Of a DNA stretch of 9,998 nucleotides, positions 1 through 6,635 are shown piece by piece (position 1 is the stretch's first letter; each line of letters opens with the position of its first letter). The notes under the pieces are model-generated. The model saw nothing but the letters and a program-made list of their open reading frames with translations, was not told the DNA's origin and made no database searches. Origin of the DNA: Anaerolineales bacterium (GTDB taxonomy: Bacteria; Chloroflexota; Anaerolineae; Anaerolineales; E44-bin32); the NCBI GenBank assembly GCA_030668545.1, contig DAOUTT010000047.1, forward strand, positions 1 through 9,998, given 5' to 3'. Both the position numbers and the translations under genes were made by a program.

Positions 1-53
1 AGCTTCATGGGCAATTAAACTCTCAACCCAGGAATATGGTAGCCGAGTGCAGC

Positions 54-2528
54 TCACTGCGTTTGTGCGAAAAAAGCCTCGGCTTGCGCTATATACTCGC
101 GCACATAAGCGCGGTCCCACGCCAGGGAGAGGAAGGTCCGCAGCGCCTCAGAGCTTTGCATATGCTCACCTTGATCCAGGTAACACACCCCAAGGATGAA
201 GTACGCAAGATCATATTTTGGTGAGAGCTCGATCGCCGTCTGAGCGCTTTCCAAAGCACCTACGATATTACCCAGGCTGCGTTGAGCGAATGCTTTATTC
301 GTGAAAACTGCGCTATCGTATGGGTTTAGCTCCTCAGCCTTTTCCGCTGCTACTAAAGCTTCCTGCACGGCGCCCTGATGAAAATAAACAAAGCTCATGT
401 CACGATAGACTCGCCAATCATCAGGGGCAAGATCCTTTGCAACATTAATTTCAGCCAGCGCTTGACCGAGGTCTTGCATTTGCGTGAGGATATACGCTTT
501 TGCTAGATGCCCCCCAGCCGGATCCGTGTCACGTGCAAACACGGGATCGAGGTTATCCAGCGCTCGATCGTACTTCTGCATACCAGCGTAGGCGGTGCTT
601 AGGCTGAGCGCAGCCTGGTCGCTTTGCGGATAGTACTCGACCGCCTTTTTGAGCAATTCCTCAGCCTGCGCAAACTCGATGCGATCCCAATGGGCGCTTG
701 CGAGCAGCAGGAGGCTGTAAAGGTCCTCCGACCCCAAGTCTTCGGCCCAAGCCAGTTCTCGCTCTTCCAGAGTCGCATCATCTAACTGATGATAGGCCAT
801 GGCCAGCAGCGCATGCGGCGCCCCCCAATCAGGCGCGAGCGCCATCAGATCATTCGCCTTCTCAACTGCCTGTTCGAACTTCGCCATATTGAAATATGTC
901 AATGCCAAATCCATATGCGCAGCTTGCAACTCCCAATCCTGGAGGATGGCCTGCTGATAATAGAACTCCGCCGACTCCAGGTCCCCTTCATTGAATGCCA
1001 GGTTTCCTAATCCGTAGTCCGCTTGCGCCAATAAATAGGGTTCAGGACTTAGCGCAATGGCTGCCTTGAATTCCCTGCGGGCAGCCTCGTTCTCGTTCTG
1101 GCTAAGATAAATATAAGCCAACCCCAGAACCGGATCAGCCCAGGTGTTGTCAATTCGACGCGCCTCCTCAAATTCAGAGACCGCCCCTTCCAGATCACCC
1201 ATCGAATAAAAGACCCAACCCAAGCTCGCATGCGGTCCAGGAAGATGGGGAGCTGATTGGATCGCGTTCTGGAATTCCACCATCGCGCCGTCTAATTCCC
1301 CCTCTGCGAAGAGCAAATCACCACGCTCAATATAACCAGCCACCTCAGGATTACCTCGTAAGGCAACCCCTCGTCCCCCAAAAAGAGCTGCCAGCAATAC
1401 CAAGCCAACCACAATCCCGACGATCGAGCCCCAGACATTGAGTGTGGATTTCTCCTCTTCAATCGCTGTTTCCCCCTGCAGCAGGTCGAGACGCACCAGC
1501 CAGTGGACGGTTTCGCGCACGGAGGACAGGCTTATCCAGAGAAAATAGACACCGCCTACGATTAGGATGAGTAGATAAATCAAGTCCGTCAGCAATCCAG
1601 ACTGGATTGATTCGAGCAGATACCACAACCCTCCTTGAGTAAACACTGCTCCGGTTGTGAGAATGAAATCGATAAATGAATCAAACTGCAAACCGCCGAA
1701 GACTGCGCCAAGATAATCACCGAATAGCTGACCCTGCGGTATGCCATAGAAGGTGATGAGTGCGGCGACAGCGGCGAAGACCAATGAGAGCATCATCTCT
1801 TGGAGCCGGGTTTTTTCAATCGCCCATTGCAGGACTTCAGAAAGAACAAGACCGCCCAGGAAGATCAAGGCAACCAACGGAGCCCAGCTCAGGATCGCTA
1901 GGATTATGTTGACCTCGACGCCGAGAACCAGACCCAATAGAGCGGTAATAAAGTGATCAAGAAGACCGATTGAAAGTCCGATGATGATGCTTGCACCCAG
2001 ACCAAAGACAAATGGCCAGGGCGAGATAGGCGGAGGTTCAGTGATAGAGAGTGGATAACGGCTGTACAGCTCCTGGAGCTGCATGCGTATCGCTGCATCC
2101 TCCTTGAGTTTGAGCGCTTCTTCGAGGATCCGGATCGCTGCATGCGGGTCTCCAGTATTAAGCGTATCCTCGGCGAGTTGCTGCAGAAGCCGGGCATTCT
2201 CATCCGCCGGTTGATCCCCCCCTTTCGCTAAACTTATTAGCGCCTTCGGCGTGTATACAAAACCCCACGGGATTCCAATCCATCCAGCTAGTGCCGTGAT
2301 CAGACCTGCTAAGAAGCGGCGTTCGTTTCGATGCCGCGAACACCACAATCCTGTCCACGCTCTCCGGAAGGTTACAACAAGCAGACTTACGACATAGGGC
2401 AGAACTACCAACCGCAGCGTCTCATCCTGGCGCCCGCAAATCTCACAGGCGGGAATAAACCCCGGATCTGCAGCGGACGGTTGCGGTGGAGCGGGATCTG
2501 ACCCGGATGTATAGTTCTCATCATTCAT
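54..2528 (-). CDS. Membrane-anchored TPR-repeat protein with Cys/His N-terminal module
   Basis: This 824-residue protein has three parts. The N-terminus carries C28-x2-C31 and C63-x2-H66, a possible four-ligand zinc site whose two halves are separated by a hydrophobic stretch (about 39-53). It is followed by a GWIGIPWG motif near 82-89, a module I recall from other bacterial TPR proteins. The middle (about 171-385) holds several hydrophobic segments, near 171-203, 207-235, 246-262, 313-333 and 366-384, so it is an integral membrane region. From about 396 to 815 there are roughly a dozen degenerate TPR units of about 34 residues, with repeated G-A-F-A-type positions such as the units near 433-457 and 774-798. 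TPR arrays bind protein partners; no catalytic motif is visible. The ATG at 2528 is preceded by a GAGG-type ribosome site about six bases upstream. The protein is complete and ends about 50 bases inside the window edge. The partner is unknown and the function is not assigned. Confidence 0.85.
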   Translation of the reverse strand: MNDENYTSGSDPAPPQPSAADPGFIPACEICGRQDETLRLVVLPYVVSLLVVTFRRAWTGLWCSRHRNERRFLAGLITALAGWIGIPWGFVYTPKALISLAKGGDQPADENARLLQQLAEDTLNTGDPHAAIRILEEALKLKEDAAIRMQLQELYSRYPLSITEPPPISPWPFVFGLGASIIIGLSIGLLDHFITALLGLVLGVEVNIILAILSWAPLVALIFLGGLVLSEVLQWAIEKTRLQEMMLSLVFAAVAALITFYGIPQGQLFGDYLGAVFGGLQFDSFIDFILTTGAVFTQGGLWYLLESIQSGLLTDLIYLLILIVGGVYFLWISLSSVRETVHWLVRLDLLQGETAIEEEKSTLNVWGSIVGIVVGLVLLAALFGGRGVALRGNPEVAGYIERGDLLFAEGELDGAMVEFQNAIQSAPHLPGPHASLGWVFYSMGDLEGAVSEFEEARRIDNTWADPVLGLAYIYLSQNENEAARREFKAAIALSPEPYLLAQADYGLGNLAFNEGDLESAEFYYQQAILQDWELQAAHMDLALTYFNMAKFEQAVEKANDLMALAPDWGAPHALLAMAYHQLDDATLEERELAWAEDLGSEDLYSLLLLASAHWDRIEFAQAEELLKKAVEYYPQSDQAALSLSTAYAGMQKYDRALDNLDPVFARDTDPAGGHLAKAYILTQMQDLGQALAEINVAKDLAPDDWRVYRDMSFVYFHQGAVQEALVAAEKAEELNPYDSAVFTNKAFAQRSLGNIVGALESAQTAIELSPKYDLAYFILGVCYLDQGEHMQSSEALRTFLSLAWDRAYVREYIAQAEAFFAQTQ

Positions 2529-2551
2529 GTTCGCCCTCGCCTTATGGATGG

Positions 2552-2580
2552 AATCTACTCAAGTCAATCTTTGCACTCAA
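2552..2580 (-). promoter_or_regulatory. Candidate sigma-70-type promoter of the TPR gene
   Basis: Read on the minus strand, TTGAGT (2580-2575) is followed after 17 bases by TAGATT (2557-2552). Each matches the consensus at four of six positions, with ideal spacing. Transcription would start near 2545, leaving a leader of about 17-20 bases with the GAGG ribosome site. The match is modest and other weak matches lie nearby. Confidence 0.27.
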
Positions 2581-2783
2581 TCATAGGTTCAATCTGGAGG
2601 AAATTCAATCATACTCGCGGGAGATACCACCACTCATGGGAATAAATCATCAAATCCGATTGTGAACTTCTTAGGTATTCGGGGTGAAAATGAGATAACG
2701 AAGGGCATATATTTGTCATGGATCAATAGCTATGTGGAATGGGGGTGGCTGGTGCCACCACGGCGCACAGACATGAACTGGAA

Positions 2784-2805
2784 GGGCGCACCTGAGTGTG
2801 CGCCC
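2784..2805 (-). terminator. Hairpin downstream of the roadblock gene, possible terminator
   Basis: A perfect 8-bp GC-rich stem (GGGCGCAC/GTGCGCCC, six-base loop) lies about 70 bases after the stop of the roadblock gene. On the minus strand only a short pyrimidine run (TTCC) follows, rather than a true T-tract, so intrinsic termination would be weak. It could equally be an RNA-stabilising or protein-binding hairpin. Confidence 0.35.
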
Positions 2806-2874
2806 GGATGCTACATCTACTGTCATATGTTGTCCAGAAGGGACCGCCATTATTGGACAGCCCCATACGAAGAA

Positions 2875-3267
2875 TCAGGATACAGAAAATCTCATCTTCA
2901 AGATCTTCAATAGCTCAGCCACCCGGCGGCTGAGTGGTCGAAAGGTGGCTTGCACAACAACATCAGGTCCTAAGCCAATCGAGAGAAACCGTTTTCCATC
3001 CAGTGCAACCAGGAGCAATTGGCGCTCAGAACCAGCTACACTGGAATAACGAAACTCCTCCGCGTTGATTTCAACCAGAACGCGCAAGGCGGTGAGGGCT
3101 AAAGCGGCTGTCATCGCGGAGATCTGATCGACACTCACAGGTGGCTGAGATGGAACACAAGCCACCAGCAAACCATCGTCATCTACCAAGGCAACCCAAA
3201 GGGGGTCCGGGAGCTCCTCGGCTATTGTTTCTAATACACGTATCAACTCCGATTGTCTTGTGACCAT
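2875..3267 (-). CDS. Small roadblock/LC7-like domain protein
   Basis: This protein has 130 residues if it starts at the ATG at 3267. A GTG two codons upstream (3273) is in frame, but the ribosome site GGGAG (3277-3273) overlaps that GTG and sits five bases before the ATG, which favours the ATG. The pattern fits roadblock/LC7: an N-terminal helix (about 4-18), a strand reading WVALVDDDGLLVA, a long central helix (about 45-66), two strands in the second half ending in FLSIGLG, and a C-terminal helix. Such proteins are small dimeric scaffolds or regulators, often partners of MglA-type Ras-like GTPases in bacteria. No GTPase gene lies in this window. The family call comes from overall pattern rather than a unique motif. 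The gene is divergent from the SPFH-like pair and shares its promoter region. Confidence 0.6.
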   Translation of the reverse strand: MVTRQSELIRVLETIAEELPDPLWVALVDDDGLLVACVPSQPPVSVDQISAMTAALALTALRVLVEINAEEFRYSSVAGSERQLLLVALDGKRFLSIGLGPDVVVQATFRPLSRRVAELLKILKMRFSVS

Positions 3268-3305
3268 ATCCACTCCCGTTAGCTTTCGGTTTCGACAGAC
3301 ACTAC

Positions 3306-3332
3306 ATTATCGCCAATGACGTCTCTTGACAA
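3306..3332 (-). promoter_or_regulatory. Candidate promoter of the roadblock gene
   Basis: On the minus strand TTGTCA (3332-3327) and GATAAT (3311-3306) match the -35 and -10 consensus at five of six positions each, but the spacer is 15 bases, shorter than the preferred 17. The -35 lies within the near-palindrome CTTGACAAG (3325-3333), so the opposite strand also shows a perfect TTGACA there. Confidence 0.3.
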
Positions 3333-3367
3333 GCTGCAACACGATCTCGAATGAACCCCAAATAAGT

Positions 3368-3395
3368 TTGCCTTGAAACCCCTTTAGGATACAAT
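3368..3395 (+). promoter_or_regulatory. Candidate promoter of the SPFH-like/psuG operon
   Basis: TTGCCT (3368-3373) and TACAAT (3390-3395) are separated by 16 bases. The -10 matches five of six consensus positions. The first base of the downstream ATG (3405) lies only ten bases after the end of the -10 box, so transcription from here would begin at or within about three bases of the start codon. No ribosome-binding sequence is visible before that ATG, so a leaderless or nearly leaderless message is plausible. Confidence 0.42.
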
Positions 3396-3404
3396 TTCGA
3401 AACA

Positions 3405-4913
3405 ATGGAAAGAGTATCCCTCCATAGGCGCCCCTTCTTCATATTGTTTGCCTGCACGCTGCTTGCGGTCGCCCTTACCGTGTTTCTCTTTGGCCGGGTC
3501 ACGGACCCTCAACTTCCGCGGTTGGTATCTACGCTCGTCCTGCTCCTGGCAATCCCGGCCCTCATCAGTTTGATTGCGTTCACGATTCGATTCGCAATTT
3601 CCTCTACAGTCGGTCCCAGAACAACCCTGCTCGCAGCGTTAAGATTGATCATCCTCCTCGCCTGGCTAGCGGCTCACATTGAATTTGTCAGCCCTGGAGA
3701 GGAAACAATAACCCTGCGTTCCGTTCTTATTCTACTTGACTTAGCCCTGATAACATTAATCCCATTCCTCGCACTTACGTCTCAATTCATCTTGCCTGTC
3801 GGTTCCATCCAAGAACGGCTTGATGCCTTTCTCCGTCTACTTGGGCATGCTCTGGGCGAACGTGGACCGGTCTCCTTCGTTCGAAACGGAGCCGTTATCG
3901 AGGCCATCGGCGAGCGTACCCGAAGAGGCTCCGGTGTCATCCTCATCGATTACGCAAGCGCAGCGGTCTTTAGAACAGATACGGCGTTCACTCGGGCTGC
4001 TGGACCTGGGATCGTATTCACAGAACCTGGTGAATGGCTGGCGGAGGCCATCGACCTACGTCGTCAGGAAGTAAATATTCAGGGTTCAACCCCCGCTACT
4101 GGAAAGGATCACTCCCCAGAGAGCCTCAATTCGATGGCAGTCACACAAGATGGAATTCCCGTATCCGCGGATCTGTCCATCACCTTTATGATCGACCCTG
4201 GCCACCTGCTTGAACCGCGGGAAGGACGAACGGCTGACTCACCTCCTTACGAAGTCAACCTGGATGCGGTCGAGCGTGCCGTCTATGGGCATGCTTTCGG
4301 TGAATACGAGGAAGTTTCATGGAAGGATATGCCACTGCTTCTCTTTATTGACCTCTGGCGGGAGGAAATGACGCAATGGACCCTCAACGCCCTGATTGAG
4401 GCAGATAAAACTCAGACTCCCCCGCTGAAACGAATTGCCAACGCTATCTACGCGCGACTTGCTCTTTCATCGGAAACTGCTCCATCAGCGGAAGAAGGAG
4501 AAGGTCCAGATGCACCCCGCGAATTAGAGATTCTCATCTCGCGCGGTATCCGCGTGCTTGACTTAAGAGTGACAGATTTGCAGCTGCCATCGGAAATTCA
4601 AAATGAACGTAATTTGCAGTGGCGTGAATCCTGGGCAGGGGAAATTCAGGAAGCCCTGCGGGAAGCGACGGAAAGACTGCGAAAAAATCGCAATCTGGGT
4701 GAAGCAGAAGTAAATGACCTTCTATTCAATGAATTAACTTCCACGCTCCGCGACCAACTCGAAGCGGGTAACCTTCCAGATTTATCAGAAACACTCGCCA
4801 TGGTTCTCACAAATGCAGTTAACCTTTATGGGCAAAGTGATTTGCTGCCCGAGAGCAGCGGGATGTTACATGAACTGGATCAAATCGCGAGCAGACTTAC
4901 GAGCAGGGATTAG
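3405..4913 (+). CDS. SPFH/band-7-like membrane protein, first of a tandem pair
   Basis: This 502-residue protein has four hydrophobic segments near 10-30, 38-63, 73-92 and 104-130, then a long soluble part. The soluble part resembles an SPFH/band-7 (stomatin-prohibitin) domain. It has a strand-rich entry reading GVILIDYASAAVFR (177-190), then GPGIVFTEPGEWL (200-212) with IDLRRQEV following, VTQDGIPVSADLSITFMIDP (246-265), and later GIRVLDLRVTDLQLPSEI (381-398). That last stretch matches the usual end of SPFH domains before a charged helical region (about 400-430). SPFH proteins form large membrane-bound rings or scaffolds. This one is unusual in having four helices rather than one. It is the first gene of a tight plus-strand cluster, 14 bases before the next gene. 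No ribosome site is seen before the ATG. The family call is from pattern only; I do not know a specific function. Confidence 0.7.
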   Translation: MERVSLHRRPFFILFACTLLAVALTVFLFGRVTDPQLPRLVSTLVLLLAIPALISLIAFTIRFAISSTVGPRTTLLAALRLIILLAWLAAHIEFVSPGEETITLRSVLILLDLALITLIPFLALTSQFILPVGSIQERLDAFLRLLGHALGERGPVSFVRNGAVIEAIGERTRRGSGVILIDYASAAVFRTDTAFTRAAGPGIVFTEPGEWLAEAIDLRRQEVNIQGSTPATGKDHSPESLNSMAVTQDGIPVSADLSITFMIDPGHLLEPREGRTADSPPYEVNLDAVERAVYGHAFGEYEEVSWKDMPLLLFIDLWREEMTQWTLNALIEADKTQTPPLKRIANAIYARLALSSETAPSAEEGEGPDAPRELEILISRGIRVLDLRVTDLQLPSEIQNERNLQWRESWAGEIQEALREATERLRKNRNLGEAEVNDLLFNELTSTLRDQLEAGNLPDLSETLAMVLTNAVNLYGQSDLLPESSGMLHELDQIASRLTSRD

Positions 4914-4927
4914 GGAGCATCATACGG

Positions 4928-6436
4928 ATGGATAGTGGCATGAAGAGCTCTACCTCAGACCGATTACTTGAAATATCAAAAGCGACCGCGCGGAGCGCTG
5001 TCCAACTCATTCTCGGGAGAGATCTCACTGCATCAATGATCCGTCTTTTCCTAACGGGTACTTTTTTCACCTTGTTCTGGTTAGTGCTAATCGTCGCTTT
5101 CGACTTCCCCGGCCAAATCCCGTTCCTCTTACTCCAATCACTGCCGCCATTCCTTTACCCGATTCTCAACATCGTAACCACCTTCCTGAATCCACAGGTC
5201 CTTCTTTATCTCATTCCAATTTTGTTCGGTCTTAGCATCGGGATCATCTTGAGCAGCAGATACCTGGCCGGCCTTTTTGAGCTCGAATCGCTCTGGATCG
5301 GGATCCGCTATCTTCTCGCCTCCTTCTTCGGATGGAACTACCCTCGCCTGAAAATCGATCGGGGGGATATCGATCAACTCAATCCCACAAATCCGATCAA
5401 GCGAATCGGTGGACCCGGATTCATCCAGACCCACCTTGGTTACGCAGCAACATCAGAGGCGATCGACGGTACGCCCATGGTGTACGGTCTGGCTATGGAC
5501 GAGATCGATCCAGCCCGAACCGAGGTTGATTCTTCAACACCAACTCGAGCGCGTTCCACGTATTTCATCCAGGGATTTGAACGTTTACGTGGAGTCGTCG
5601 ACCTGCGGGATCGCTTAGTGAAAGTCGATGAAATCCGCGCTGCAACCCGCGACGGGGTTTTGGCTTATGCGCGTGATGCTCAAATGCTTTTCAGAGTCTA
5701 CAGCGCGGAAAAAGAACGGAGCTTAAAATCCCCCTATCCATTCACCGAGGAGAGCGTTCGTCGCCTTGTCTATGGCCAACCGGTCGTGGAAGGGAAGAGG
5801 CGCAGCCCGGATCAGGCGCTGGCGTATGTTCTTCGCCATGAGATGATTGATTTCATCGCTCGCCATACCCTTGAAGAATTCCTTGCCCTGCAGCCCTATC
5901 GTTCGACGGTGAAACAACAAACCGAGCAGGGAACCGCTATTGAAAATTTCAAGAACGTCCACATCCCTCGCCGTGAATTGACCGAGCATTTCCACACCGA
6001 GGTATTAAGGGAACGGTTGCGAAAGCAAGGCTTAGAGTTGGTTTGGGTAGGTGTTGGAACCTGGGAGATCCCGGTGAGCATCCAAAAAGATGCGGGTGGT
6101 CAATTCAGTCCGGGTTATACACTGATGACAACCTGGCGTGATCACCAACGCGTACAATTGTATAGATTGCCCGAATACATCGAGCGCCAACGGACTCTCC
6201 GAAATCGGGAAGTCGCGTCAGAACTTCTACAATCCTGGATTCAGACATGGCGCCACGGAGACCTCCCTGTGGAGCACAGGAGCTACGAACTCCTGGCAAC
6301 GATATTCAGCCAACTCCAACGTATGGAGAAGCGCCTGGAGATCGATACTGGCGGTGAATGTGAGCCGGAGCTCCAACGTGCCTTGGAGTACATCAAGGGG
6401 ATGCTTGAACCGAAGATCCTCGGAGACGATGCTTGA
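4928..6436 (+). CDS. SPFH/band-7-like membrane protein, second of a tandem pair
   Basis: This 502-residue protein is the same length as its upstream neighbour. Hydrophobic segments lie near 38-58, 62-87 and 91-118, with a further amphipathic stretch near 121-136. The soluble part can be matched to the neighbour: GGPGF (161-165), FERLRGVVDLRDR (217-229), EIRAATRDGVLAYARDAQML (235-254), RRLVYGQ (278-284, against ERAVYGH in the neighbour), and LRKQGLELVWVGVGTWEIP (363-381). It carries an insertion of some 45 residues between the first two blocks. I therefore read the two as diverged paralogues that probably assemble together at the membrane. GGAG, just after the upstream stop, sits ten bases before the ATG at 4928. 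An alternative ATG lies four codons downstream. The stop overlaps the start of the psuK remnant by one base (TGATG). The family call is weaker than for the upstream protein. Confidence 0.62.
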   Translation: MDSGMKSSTSDRLLEISKATARSAVQLILGRDLTASMIRLFLTGTFFTLFWLVLIVAFDFPGQIPFLLLQSLPPFLYPILNIVTTFLNPQVLLYLIPILFGLSIGIILSSRYLAGLFELESLWIGIRYLLASFFGWNYPRLKIDRGDIDQLNPTNPIKRIGGPGFIQTHLGYAATSEAIDGTPMVYGLAMDEIDPARTEVDSSTPTRARSTYFIQGFERLRGVVDLRDRLVKVDEIRAATRDGVLAYARDAQMLFRVYSAEKERSLKSPYPFTEESVRRLVYGQPVVEGKRRSPDQALAYVLRHEMIDFIARHTLEEFLALQPYRSTVKQQTEQGTAIENFKNVHIPRRELTEHFHTEVLRERLRKQGLELVWVGVGTWEIPVSIQKDAGGQFSPGYTLMTTWRDHQRVQLYRLPEYIERQRTLRNREVASELLQSWIQTWRHGDLPVEHRSYELLATIFSQLQRMEKRLEIDTGGECEPELQRALEYIKGMLEPKILGDDA

Positions 6437-6635
6437 TGAGTGCGGCGCCAACGAGCGAAGGATCAGAACTTGTTATTGGCTCCACTTAGGCATGGATGAC
6501 ATGCGCCTGACCATCGCCACCCGTTCGCAATATTTGCCTGAACGCCGAGAGTTGTTTAAGCGAGCTTCTGCAGTCTTCATCGATGCTAAATCCCCGAGAA
6601 AACACTTCGAACCCCTTTGCAATGAGCTAAGATGA
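6436..6635 (+). pseudogene. psuK: Decayed PfkB-family pseudouridine kinase (psuK) remnant
   Basis: The ATG at 6436, overlapping the upstream stop by one base, opens a frame reading 17 residues and ending SELVIGST before TAG (6487). That ending resembles the first strand of PfkB sugar kinases (E. coli PsuK has VVIIGSA near its start). From about 6493 another frame reads GMDDMRLTIATR, then SQYLPERRELFKRASAVFID, and ends CNELR at 6632. This aligns without gaps to the part of E. coli PsuK, as I remember it, running from INDMNIS through AEYL and QRAKV to a conserved D, with about ten identities over 44 positions. So the N-terminal start and one internal piece remain. Roughly 95 codons between them, and the whole C-terminal half with the GAGD catalytic region, are missing. 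The position directly before psuG fits psuK, its usual neighbour. An uninterrupted 68-residue frame from 6429 spans the remnant and could still be translated. Confidence 0.68.

Larger units (their letters stand above)
2529..2874. other. Intergenic region with small hairpins, no convincing gene
   Basis: This stretch of 346 bases lies between two minus-strand genes. I find no convincing coding frame: the open frames crossing it are short, start weakly and run antisense into the roadblock gene. It contains several inverted repeats. GGTGGC/GCCACC with a four-base loop lies at 2744-2759. GGGCGCAC/GTGCGCCC with a six-base loop lies at 2784-2805. TGTCCA/TGGACA, 17 bases apart, lies at 2831-2859. The part next to the TPR gene holds its likely promoter. 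The rest is probably the 3' untranslated region of the roadblock gene. Confidence 0.5.

Noticed and set aside
2662..2913. A plus-strand open frame of 83 residues in the gap and running into the roadblock gene.
   Set aside because: It starts at a GTG without support, lies partly antisense to a better gene, crosses several hairpins and resembles no family I know.
3265..3273. GTG at 3273 as the start of the roadblock protein.
   Set aside because: The ribosome site GGGAG overlaps this GTG, whereas it is five bases before the in-frame ATG at 3267, which is therefore preferred.
6138..6428. Upstream extension of the frame that contains the psuK remnant, giving a 165-residue protein.
   Set aside because: This part lies wholly inside the second SPFH-like gene in another frame and shows no domain pattern. 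Only the part from about 6429 is of interest.
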